Below are positions 20,539-27,310 of a DNA stretch of 64,000 bases, in pieces. The notes under the pieces are model-generated. The model saw nothing but the letters and a program-made list of their open reading frames with translations. It was not told where the DNA came from and did no database searches. The position numbers were made by a program, and so were the translations under genes. The stretch is from the NCBI RefSeq assembly GCF_900197875.1, contig NZ_FZMO01000112.1, forward strand, positions 62,001-126,000. The letters run 5' to 3'. The stretch's first letter is position 1; every line of letters begins with the position of its first letter. The DNA is from Frankia canadensis. GTDB lineage: Bacteria; Actinomycetota; Actinomycetes; Frankiales; Frankiaceae.

Positions 20539-20570
20539 TCATCCACTCCCCGTTCGGTTAGCCTCGCGGT

Positions 20571-21140
20571 ATGACCACCAGGGCGAAACCAAGCCCCAGG
20601 GAGCGGCTGCTGGAGGCGGCGGCCACGCTCACCTACCGGGACGGCGTCGGCGTCGGCGTCGAGGCGCTGTGCAAGGCGGCGAGAGTCTCGAAGCGCTCCA
20701 TGTACCAGCTGTTCGACAGCAAGGACGAACTGCTCGCGGCGAGTCTGGAGCGGCGCACCTCCGCCTACGCGGCGGCACTCCTGCCCGCGGCGGACGACGG
20801 TCGTTCCCCCCGGGAGCGGATTCTGCATGTCTTCGAGCAGGTGGAAGCGCAGTCGGGTGCGCCCGAGTTCTACGGCTGCCCCTTCCTGGCCGCGCAGATC
20901 GAGCTCAAGGACCAGAGCCACCCCGCGAGCCGGGTCGCCCATGGGGCCAAGGAGAACCTGACCGCCTTCTTCCGTGCCGAGGCGGAGCAGGGCGGGGCGA
21001 GCGATCCCGGTCTGCTGGCCCGACAGCTCAGTCTGGTCTTCGACGGTGGCAGCGCCCGCGCGGGCATCGGCGCGGACCGACTGACGGGACTCCTCGCGCC
21101 CATGGTGATCATCCTGCTCGACGCGGCGGGCGTGCGCTGA
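20571..21140 (+). CDS. TetR-family transcriptional regulator
   Basis: A 189-residue TetR protein. The N-terminal helix-turn-helix (about 10-55) contains ERLLEAAATLTYRDG, VEALCKAARVSKRSMYQLF and DSKDELLAASL. The C-terminal part contains FYGCPFLAAQIELKD, typical of TetR C-terminal domains annotated with redox or quorum regulators, and is the ligand and dimer domain. There is no convincing ribosome site before ATG 20571, so the transcript may be leaderless. Three near-identical palindromes in the divergent region toward the SDR gene are its probable operators; it would repress both itself and the SDR until an inducer binds. Confidence 0.88.
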   Translation: MTTRAKPSPRERLLEAAATLTYRDGVGVGVEALCKAARVSKRSMYQLFDSKDELLAASLERRTSAYAAALLPAADDGRSPRERILHVFEQVEAQSGAPEFYGCPFLAAQIELKDQSHPASRVAHGAKENLTAFFRAEAEQGGASDPGLLARQLSLVFDGGSARAGIGADRLTGLLAPMVIILLDAAGVR

Positions 21141-21471
21141 CGATTCGTCCCTCCAGAACGCCTCCTACCGCACTGTGTTCGGGGTCAGCCCCATGGCCTG
21201 CGCTGACCCTGCCCATGCCGCCGTCCTCCCCGTCAGACCGACAACCAGGTCCGCCGGCCAGCACACGCGACCGTGGCTGGATGCCCGCGCGGAGATCGCG
21301 CGGCTTGTGCGCCCATTGGTGGGTACGACCTGAGGCGGCCTGCCGGTACGTGGACGGCACCTCCTGGCGATCCCGTCCGCGCGCCGACGACCACCGCACC
21401 AGCCGCCACCGGCCGCGGCCCCGGTCCCCGGCTGTCTGGCGAACGGCTGGATCGTCCACAGGAGGAGCGTC
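21141..21471. other. Intergenic region without recognised feature
   Basis: About 330 bases between the TetR and CBS genes. No protein with family character and no clear operator or terminator were found. The last 15 bases contain the strong AGGAGG ribosome site of the CBS gene, and a promoter for that gene presumably lies here. Confidence 0.5.
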
Positions 21472-21912
21472 ATGACCACCGCACGCGACATCATGCACCG
21501 GGACGCCACCTGCATCGGATCGAGCGAAACCCTGCTCGACGCCGCCCGGATGATGAAGGACCTCGGCGTCGGCGCGCTGCCGATCTGCGGCGAGGACGAC
21601 CGGTTGCAGGGCATCATCACCGACCGCGACATCGTCATCCGCTGTCTGGCCGCCGGGGGCGACCCGGCGACCACCCCGGCAAGCGCGCTCGCCCAGGGCA
21701 CTCCGTTCTACGTCGACGCCGACGCCCACGTCGACCAGGTGCTGCACAGCATGAGCCAGCACCGGGTGAAGCGAGTACCGGTGATCGAGAACCACCGTCT
21801 CGTCGGAATGATCAGCGAGGCGGACCTGGCCTCCAGCGGCCAGCTGAGCGAAACGCAGCTCGGCCAGCTCGTCGAGGCCGTCAAGTCCGGCCCCGCCGAC
21901 CAGGTCGCCTGA
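21472..21912 (+). CDS. CBS-domain protein (Bateman module)
   Basis: A 146-residue protein consisting of two CBS motifs: residues about 1-60 (ARDIMHRDATCIGSSETLLD, VGALPICGEDDRLQGIITDR) and about 72-130 (VDADAHVDQVLHSMSQHRVK, RVPVIENHRLVGMISEADLA). Paired CBS motifs bind adenine nucleotides and act as energy or stress sensors; stand-alone versions are common in actinobacteria. AGGAGG precedes ATG 21472. The neighbours are not functionally connected in any obvious way, so a role in the catabolic cluster is not claimed. Confidence 0.9.
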   Translation: MTTARDIMHRDATCIGSSETLLDAARMMKDLGVGALPICGEDDRLQGIITDRDIVIRCLAAGGDPATTPASALAQGTPFYVDADAHVDQVLHSMSQHRVKRVPVIENHRLVGMISEADLASSGQLSETQLGQLVEAVKSGPADQVA

Positions 21913-22063
21913 CCAGCACAGCGGCACGGCCCCGAGGCCGCCCGGGACACGGGCGGCCTCGGCGACGGCTGCGGCGGCGACCCTGGTCCACGGCGGTCGC
22001 GAGGCCTGCGCCAGGTATGCAGCTTGCGTGGCTCGGTGGTAGGACTGCGGTTCTGATCGTTTC

Positions 22064-22972
22064 TCAGCCGCCACCTTTGAGTATCTCGTAGAGAACGGTC
22101 CAGTTCTCGGTGCCGCAGCCCGCGGTGACGGCCTGGTCGTAGTGCGCCTTGACGGCTTTGGGTAGCCGTGTGTCGATGCCGGCCTTCTCGCTCGTCCACA
22201 CGATGTGGTTCGCTGTGGCGCCCATCATCCGCGCCGTGCTGAGGGCCCCGGGGTGTTCGCCGGCCTCCAGACGTCTGGCCAGGTCCCGTCCGTCTCCGAT
22301 CATCGTCGGGATGTCGGTGAGGGTGTTCAGCGCGCCGGGTAGGAAGTCGGCGGCCGGGATACCCGCGGCGGTGACGAGCGCGGTGGCGTGGAGCAGACCT
22401 GACAGGGCGGTGAGGAAGACGTCGAGGTGGGCCTGGTAGAAGAGTTGGGCCAAGCCTGGGTCCTCCCCGAGGTACCTGGGCTCGCCGATCAGTCTGAGCA
22501 TCGGTTCGTGGACGTCGAACACCGTGCGGGGTCCGCTGTAGAACACATATGCCCCTGACCCTCCCACGGCGGGAGCGGGCACCATCACGCCTCCGGTCAC
22601 GAAGCTCGCTCCGTGTCTGGCCGCCCACTCCGTCGCATCCCGGGAGGCGTCGGGCGTATCCGAACTGAGATTGACCAGGACCTTGCCGGCAAGAGCACCG
22701 GAGGGTCGCGAACTCTCGGCTACCGGGCCGAGGATGTCGTACATCGCCTGGTAGTCGGTGAGGCTGAGGATGGTCAGCTCGCTGGCGGCAACCGCGGCTG
22801 TCGGTGTGGGCGCCAGCGTGGCGCCCCTGGCGATGAGGTCGTCGGCGCGCCCCGCGGTGCGGTTCCACACCGTCACTGGATGGTCGGACCGCAGGAGGGA
22901 CGCGGCCATCGCTCGACCCATCGGGCCAAGGCCGATGACCGTCACGGGAGCCTCACCGCCCTCGCCGCTCAT
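22064..22972 (-). CDS. Imine reductase/reductive aminase family protein, Tyr-type
   Basis: A 302-residue NADPH-dependent reductase of the imine reductase (beta-hydroxyacid dehydrogenase-related) family. The Rossmann motif VTVIGLGPMGRAMA is at residues 10-23, with VWNRT (residues 35-39) favouring NADP(H). The C-terminal helical domain contains YLGEDPGLAQLFYQAHLDVF. Tyr179 there occupies the position (standard number 187) that is Asp or Tyr in characterised imine reductases. Such enzymes reduce cyclic imines or couple ketones with amines. It overlaps the upstream paralogue by four bases and is surely cotranscribed. The natural substrate is unknown, and 3-hydroxyisobutyrate dehydrogenase-type activity is the less likely alternative. 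Confidence 0.8.
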   Translation of the reverse strand: MSGEGGEAPVTVIGLGPMGRAMAASLLRSDHPVTVWNRTAGRADDLIARGATLAPTPTAAVAASELTILSLTDYQAMYDILGPVAESSRPSGALAGKVLVNLSSDTPDASRDATEWAARHGASFVTGGVMVPAPAVGGSGAYVFYSGPRTVFDVHEPMLRLIGEPRYLGEDPGLAQLFYQAHLDVFLTALSGLLHATALVTAAGIPAADFLPGALNTLTDIPTMIGDGRDLARRLEAGEHPGALSTARMMGATANHIVWTSEKAGIDTRLPKAVKAHYDQAVTAGCGTENWTVLYEILKGGG

Positions 22973-23838
22973 CGGGACTTCCTGAGCTCTTCGACGATGC
23001 GGGCGGTGCCCTGCCTGCCGTACCCGGCGGCGATCTGCCGGCGCACGATGTCAAGTACGGGCCGCAGCACCTCGACACTGACGCCCTGGTCGAGGCTGGC
23101 CGTCACCAGCGAGTCCAGCGCGACCTCAGTGAACTCAAGGCTCTGCTGACCCACCCCGGCGTAGTCCTTGGCGTCTACGGTGGCGGCGAGCCCGACCAGC
23201 TGGCCGGTCATGGCGGCGAGGAAAGGCGCCTGCCGTCGAGCGAACTCGACTGCCGACACGCCTTCGGCACCGACCATCGCCGCGCCGTGGAGGAAGCCGG
23301 TGAACATCGTGTACATCCCGACGAGCATCGCCATGTCGCAGAGCGAGGCGATACCGGGGTCGATCCCGAGGTAGTCGCTCTGCCCCCACAGATCGAGCAG
23401 TTCCCGGTTCTTGTCGAAGGCGGCCTCGGGGCCGCTGTAGAAGATCGCCGTACCCGGGCGGCCGATCGTCGCGGGGACGGCCATGATCGCGCCGTCAAGG
23501 TAGGTGACGCCGTGCTTCGCCGCCCAGGTCGCGAGCCCGCGAGCCTGGTTCGGTGTCGTCGTCGTCAGATTGATCATGGTGCGTCCGGCCAGGTTGGCGG
23601 CGACCGGATCGACCACAGCGCGCACCGACTGATGGTCGAACAGGCACACGACGATCACTCCGTCCCCGCTGATCGCCTCCTCGACGGTCTCGGCAACGGT
23701 GGCGCCACGCTCGCCGAGAGTCCGTGCTCTGCTCGGAGTGCGGTTCCACACCACGGATGGTCGGCCGGCGTCGAGAGTCGCGGCGGCGAGCGCGCTGCCC
23801 ATCGCGCCCAAGCCCAGGAAGGTGGTACGGCTCGTCAT
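22969..23838 (-). CDS. Imine reductase/reductive aminase family protein, Asp-type
   Basis: A 289-residue paralogue of the downstream gene. TTFLGLGAMGSALA and VVWNRTPSRA form the NADP(H) site, INLTTTTPNQAR the substrate-domain entry, and YLGIDPGIASLCDMAMLVGM aligns without gaps to the partner's YLGEDPGLAQLFYQAHLDVF, placing Asp168 at the catalytic position where the partner has Tyr179. ATG 23838 is preceded by AAGGGA. The gene is first in a two-gene operon divergent from an HxlR regulator. Characterised imine reductases with Asp or Tyr at this site tend to show opposite stereopreference, so the pair may act on both faces or on two substrates. Confidence 0.8.
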   Translation of the reverse strand: MTSRTTFLGLGAMGSALAAATLDAGRPSVVWNRTPSRARTLGERGATVAETVEEAISGDGVIVVCLFDHQSVRAVVDPVAANLAGRTMINLTTTTPNQARGLATWAAKHGVTYLDGAIMAVPATIGRPGTAIFYSGPEAAFDKNRELLDLWGQSDYLGIDPGIASLCDMAMLVGMYTMFTGFLHGAAMVGAEGVSAVEFARRQAPFLAAMTGQLVGLAATVDAKDYAGVGQQSLEFTEVALDSLVTASLDQGVSVEVLRPVLDIVRRQIAAGYGRQGTARIVEELRKSR

Positions 23839-23983
23839 GAATTGTCCCTTGCTCTCGCTCGGTGGTCTGGCTGGCGTGCCGTCAGGACACTCCGTCCGAA
23901 CCTTCCTCTCCGGCAAGTACCTACTATTTTGTTCAATACTCACCAGGAAGTAAGTGCCCAGCTGGGGCGAGGTGGAGGGTCTG
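23839..23983. promoter_or_regulatory. AT-rich divergent promoter between imine reductase operon and HxlR gene
   Basis: An unusually AT-rich patch for this genome (about 23917-23955) holds actattttgttcaatact, and TACT-8-AGTA forms a short dyad (23946-23961 region). These are candidate promoter and HxlR-operator elements. The exact boxes are not secure. Confidence 0.4.
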
Positions 23984-24343
23984 ATGGCGACGAGCGTGAG
24001 GCGAGGTCCCTACGTCTGCGGCATAGACGCCGGTATGGACGTGGTGTCAGGCAAGTGGAAGTCGCTGATCCTTTGGGAGCTGAACAACCACGGCACCCGG
24101 CGGTTCGGAGAGCTGCGGCGCGGCCTTCCCGGTGTCAGCGAGAAGATGCTCATCCAGCACCTGCGCGAGATGGAGGAGGACGGCCTGGTCCACCGTGAGG
24201 TGTATCGGGAGGTCCCACCCCGGGTCGAGTACTCCCTCACCGAGCACGGCACATCACTCAACGAGGCCCTCCGCCCGCTGGGTGAGTGGGGGAAACAACG
24301 TTGCGGGCGTCTCGCCGCCGCGGACGCGCTCGAATCCGCGTAA
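23984..24343 (+). CDS. HxlR-family transcriptional regulator
   Basis: A 119-residue winged-helix protein with the HxlR signature: a Cys near the N terminus (YVCGIDAGMDVVSGKWKSLI), RRFGELRRGLPGVSEKMLIQ, HLREMEEDGLVHREVY and PPRVEYSLTEHG. HxlR proteins often respond to electrophiles or aldehydes through that Cys and regulate a divergent reductase; the adjacent imine-reductase-type operon is the obvious target. ATG 23984 has GGAGGG upstream; GTG 23954 is an in-frame alternative. The gene ends at the edge of an aminotransferase remnant. Confidence 0.9.
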   Translation: MATSVRRGPYVCGIDAGMDVVSGKWKSLILWELNNHGTRRFGELRRGLPGVSEKMLIQHLREMEEDGLVHREVYREVPPRVEYSLTEHGTSLNEALRPLGEWGKQRCGRLAAADALESA

Positions 24344-24738
24344 CCAGCGGCGCCTCGCTACTCACGATCCATGTGGCGCGGGCGGTGTACGATGTCGTGA
24401 TCCGCGGCGGCGCCGAGTGCCGGCCGCCCACCGGCGGCTTCTACGTCTACCCGGACTTCGAGCCGCTGCGCGAGACGCTGGCCGGCAAGTCCGTCGTCGG
24501 CGGGGAGTCGCTGCAGCGGCACCTGCTGGACAACTGCGGGATCGCGGTGCTGGCCGGTGTCCATTTCGGCGACGCCGCCCGCGCGCTGCGATTCCGCACG
24601 GCGACCAGCATTCTCTACGGCGCGACGCGGGCCGAGCAGCAGGCCGCCCTGGACGCCCCGGACCCGCTGGCGGTTGGCCACGTGCGCGCCGCGCTCGACG
24701 CCATCGAGGCCGGATTCGCCGAACTCGCGGGGCCTTAG
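24344..24738 (+). pseudogene. C-terminal remnant of a class I/II PLP-dependent aminotransferase
   Basis: The translation from about 24370 to the stop at 24738 reads like the last third of a fold-type I aminotransferase: VARAVYDVVIRGGAECRPPT, GGFYVYPDFEPLRETL, LLDNCGIAVLAGVHFGD, LRFRTATSILYG and the final DAIEAGFAEL helix. The N-terminal two thirds, including the PLP-binding Lys, are absent. The reading frame continues upstream only into the HxlR gene in another frame, with no ribosome site. This is a truncation next to intact amine-forming reductase genes, so the locus may once have included a complete transaminase. Confidence 0.78.
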
Positions 24739-24822
24739 CCGATGCCACCCTGCGCCCCGGTCACCCGCCCTGAGGGGCACACCACGCTGAAGGGTCAACA
24801 TGTGAAACCGAAAGGAGGCTGG

Positions 24823-26295
24823 ATGAACGTGTCCGGGTACAGAACGCTCGCGTCGATCTGCATCTTGAGCTTCGTGCTCGCGCTCGATGTCACCATCGTC
24901 AACGTCGCCCTGCCCCGGATTCAGGACGCCTTCGCCGTGTCGACCGGGTCACTCGGCTGGGTCGTCGTCACGTATTCGCTGACCTTCGCGACGTTGATGT
25001 TGTCCGGCGGTGCCTGGTCGGACAGGTTCGGTCACGCGCGGGTATTCATGTACGGCATCCTCGTCTTCGGCGCCGGCTCGCTGATCGACGCGGTCGCGCC
25101 GAACTTCTGGCTGCTGGTGCTCGGCCGCGCGGTGCAGGGCGTCGGAGCCGCGATGTGCGCACCGGCGGGCCTCGCGGTGCTGCGTTCCAGCGTTCCGCCG
25201 CAGCAACTGGGGCGCGCTATCGCGCTGTGGACCTTCTCCCAGTCGGTGGCCGTGTCCGCCGGGCCGATCCTGAGCGGTGCCCTCGTCCAGTTCCTGACCT
25301 GGCGCAGCGTGTTCGTGATCAACGTCGTGGTCGTTGCGCTGATCACGTGGTTGATGCTGCCGGACGTGCGAGACAAAGCGAGCGAAGCTCCAGCGAAGCA
25401 ACGGAAGTGGGACGCCTACGGGCAGGCTCTCTACGCGGTGTCGTCGGGCTTGTTCGTCGGCAGCTTCATCTTTCTGCGGCACCCGTCCGGCACCTTCGAA
25501 TGGTCACTTCTCGCCGTCCTCCTGGCGGTGTCCGGAGCTGGCCTGTACGCGTTCTTCCGGCACGAGCGGCGGTTCGTCGACCCGGTGCTCCCGGCCTCCT
25601 TGCTCAAGAACAAGGAATTCCAGGCAGCCGTGATCATCGGAGGCTTCATCGTCTTTGTCAACTTCGGACTGGTCTACTGCCTCGGCCTGTACTACGGGGC
25701 CGATCACGGATTCACGCCGCTCGAGGTGGGTGTCATGTTCCTGCCGATGATGCTTGCCTGCGCCGTGTCGACCACCCTCGTGGAGCGGATCCGGCGCGCG
25801 ATCGGTACCCGCGTGACGATCGCCGCCGGAATCGCGTCGAATCTCGTGGGCTCGATGTTCATCTGCGTTCGGCCCGACAACGTCGGTTGGGTCGTCGCGA
25901 ACGCCGCGTTCCTGGGATTCGGAGTCGGCCTCGCGATTCCTCCGCTGGGCGCCCGCCTGCTCGGGTCGGTGGACGTGAAGATATCCGGTGTGGCCGGTGG
26001 CATGCTCAACTCCACGCGCAACTTCGCTATCGCCCTCGGGGTCGCTGTCCTGGGGACCATGGTGGAGGGTTCCAGGACATCGGTCCATGTGGAGCTCCGC
26101 GCGATCAGCGCGGTCTGCGCGCTGATCATGCTCGTCGCGCTCGCCGCGTACCTGGCTACCACCAGAGCGGAAAGCCGGACCGAGAACCCACCGAAAGACG
26201 CCGCCACCGAGATGTTGCCCGCCGGCTGCGGCAAAGGAGGTAGTACGCGGTGGACGACGCCCGCCCGGTGGCCCGTCTGGTCGAGGAGACCGTAG
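24823..26295 (+). CDS. MFS transporter, DHA2 (14-TMS) drug/H+ antiporter type
   Basis: A 490-residue integral membrane protein. The first helix carries LASICILSFVLALDVTIVNV, typical of EmrB/QacA-like DHA2 members, followed by ALPRIQDAF, SDRFGHARVFMYG (the loop 2-3 motif A) and GRAVQGVGAAMCAPAGLAVL (motif C region). About fourteen hydrophobic segments can be counted. AAAGGAGG immediately before ATG 24823 is the strongest ribosome site in the area. The end is Arg/Pro-rich and cytoplasmic. It probably exports a small organic molecule; its substrate and any link to the imine reductases are unknown. A terminator hairpin lies 92 bases past the stop. Confidence 0.9.
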   Translation: MNVSGYRTLASICILSFVLALDVTIVNVALPRIQDAFAVSTGSLGWVVVTYSLTFATLMLSGGAWSDRFGHARVFMYGILVFGAGSLIDAVAPNFWLLVLGRAVQGVGAAMCAPAGLAVLRSSVPPQQLGRAIALWTFSQSVAVSAGPILSGALVQFLTWRSVFVINVVVVALITWLMLPDVRDKASEAPAKQRKWDAYGQALYAVSSGLFVGSFIFLRHPSGTFEWSLLAVLLAVSGAGLYAFFRHERRFVDPVLPASLLKNKEFQAAVIIGGFIVFVNFGLVYCLGLYYGADHGFTPLEVGVMFLPMMLACAVSTTLVERIRRAIGTRVTIAAGIASNLVGSMFICVRPDNVGWVVANAAFLGFGVGLAIPPLGARLLGSVDVKISGVAGGMLNSTRNFAIALGVAVLGTMVEGSRTSVHVELRAISAVCALIMLVALAAYLATTRAESRTENPPKDAATEMLPAGCGKGGSTRWTTPARWPVWSRRP

Positions 26296-26312
26296 GCGAA
26301 GACGTCGTGGTC

Positions 26313-26363
26313 CACCTCCCCGGGACGACGCCTGGGGGAGGTGCGGGAGTTCGATTCTCCCGC
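26313..26363 (+). other. Two back-to-back hairpins, the second resembling a tRNA T-arm
   Basis: CACCTCCCC (26313-26321) pairs with GGGGAGGTG (26335-26343). Directly after it CGGGAG (26344-26349) pairs with CTCCCG (26357-26362) around TTCGATT, the exact layout of a tRNA T-loop. No matching acceptor, D or anticodon arm is visible upstream, so this is not a complete tRNA. It may be a structured 3' untranslated region or a leftover of an integration event. Confidence 0.45.
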
Positions 26364-26386
26364 GGTGCACGCCTGGTTGAGGCAGG

Positions 26387-26423
26387 TCGGGGCCCCGCAT
26401 CGTCCACACGAGCGGGGCCCCGA
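26387..26423 (+). terminator. Strong Rho-independent-like terminator
   Basis: TCGGGGCCCCGC and GCGGGGCCCCGA are perfect 12-bp complements with a 13-base loop, followed by TGTTTG. It lies downstream of the MFS gene and between convergent genes, so it can act in both directions. Confidence 0.8.
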
Positions 26424-26603
26424 TGTTTGTGGCCTGGCCGCGTCGCCTCTCGCGGATTCGGGCCGCAAGCCGCGGTCAGACCGTGTGCCGGCGCCGGCAC
26501 AGTCTCCCTCGCGGTCCGCGGGCGGCAGCAGGATCTCCGCCTGCAGGGCCGAGTAGCCGTCGCCCCACGGCACGCGGAGCGCGTCGACAGGCCGACAGCG
26601 TGT

Positions 26604-26843
26604 CTAATACGGCCGGCGTGCGTTGATCCAGTCGATGGCATCCTGCACGGTGTTGATCTCCTCGGCGTCCTCGTCGGAGATGCCGATGGCGAACTCCTCT
26701 TCCAGGGCCATGCCCAGCTCGACAAGGTCCAGGGAGTCCGCTCCCAGGTCGTCGACGAACGACGCGTTGCTCGTCACCTTCTCCGGCGTGACTTTCAGCT
26801 GCTCCACGACGACGCCTTTTACGCGCTCCTCGACGGTGGACAC
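26604..26843 (-). CDS. Acyl carrier protein
   Basis: A 79-residue acidic carrier protein. The phosphopantetheine attachment site is Ser37 in [20 protein letters not shown], followed by the typical helix-III region [20 protein letters not shown] and DWINARRPY. It resembles type II fatty-acid-synthase ACPs. GTG 26843 has AGGAGG at good spacing. No ketosynthase, malonyl transferase or phosphopantetheinyl transferase gene is nearby. It may serve primary fatty-acid synthesis from an isolated location, or hold an acyl group for one of the local enzymes. Confidence 0.9.
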   Translation of the reverse strand: MSTVEERVKGVVVEQLKVTPEKVTSNASFVDDLGADSLDLVELGMALEEEFAIGISDEDAEEINTVQDAIDWINARRPY

Positions 26844-27090
26844 TCCGCGGCCTCCTGCTCCGGTGTGCATGGGAACGGATACGACCCGCATATTCTCTGA
26901 TCGGCCCACCCGGCGAGCTCCGCCGGCCACTTCTGGTAGGTGATGCTCGCCACGTGGTCTCTGTCCCGCCTCACGCCATCTGCGCGCTGCCCGGGCCCCG
27001 TCAACGAGACAGCGAGGACGTCGTCGTGGACAGGCGCGGGGAGACGGTGCGTGCCCCCCCGACAACATCGTGTGAGAGTCTCATGTCGGC

Positions 27091-27228
27091 TTGGAGGCGC
27101 TGTAGGGCGTGCGGTCGGCCGGCCAGGACAGGGCGGAGCGGGCGTTGAGGATGTGACCTCCGCCGTTGGGCTGGGTGATCGACGCGAAGGCCCGGGTGAC
27201 CAGCAGCGGCCCGGAGAAGTTGGTCTCC
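27091..27228 (-). pseudogene. 138-bp remnant of a short-chain dehydrogenase gene
   Basis: This segment aligns base for base, without gaps and with about 13 differences by hand count, to 19890-20027 of the SDR gene at 19622-20323, on the same strand. It still translates in frame as ETNFSGPLLVTRAFASITQP, then NGGGHILNARSALSW and TPYSASK, covering the catalytic Ser, Tyr and Lys, then meets a stop four codons later. Nothing of the cofactor half remains. It is a relic of a paralogue or of a partial duplication. Confidence 0.85.
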
Positions 27229-27268
27229 GCCACTCCGAGGTTCCGTTGGTGCGATATGTCCGTTTTTT

Positions 27269-27279
27269 TGGTCTGTCCA
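27269..27279. promoter_or_regulatory. FadR/GntR-type operator site (TGGTCTGTCCA)
   Basis: An 11-bp site matching TGGTCnnACCA at all conserved positions but one, 32 bp upstream of the acyl-CoA dehydrogenase ATG at 27311, directly after a T7 run. It is the leftmost member of the series. Confidence 0.55.
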
Positions 27280-27310
27280 TTGACAGAATGGGCGTGTTCG
27301 GACGATCGTT

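Larger units (their letters stand above)
26296..26603. other. Structured intergenic region between convergent genes
   Basis: About 310 bases between the MFS gene and the minus-strand acyl carrier protein. It contains two abutting hairpins (26313-26363), a strong terminator (26387-26423) and then about 180 bases without recognisable genes. An AAAGGAGG at about 26235-26242 precedes a GTG at 26250, but the frame it opens runs through the hairpins and antisense to the carrier protein and has no family character. Confidence 0.55.
26844..27310. other. Intergenic region with gene debris and a promoter
   Basis: About 470 bases between the divergent acyl carrier protein and acyl-CoA dehydrogenase genes. 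The central part (27091-27228) is an SDR-gene remnant. The last 50 bases contain a run of seven T and a TGGTCnnACCA-type site. Positions 26870-27090 show nothing I can name. Confidence 0.6.

Noticed and set aside
26344-26370. tRNA gene suggested by the TTCGATT loop
   Set aside because: The acceptor strand that should follow (gcggtgc) has no complement 70-90 bases upstream and no D or anticodon arm can be drawn, so only a hairpin is reported.
26250-26900. Open frame starting at GTG 26250 after AAAGGAGG
   Set aside because: It overlaps the MFS end, crosses the terminator and runs antisense to the acyl carrier protein; after about 25 residues it has no protein-like character.
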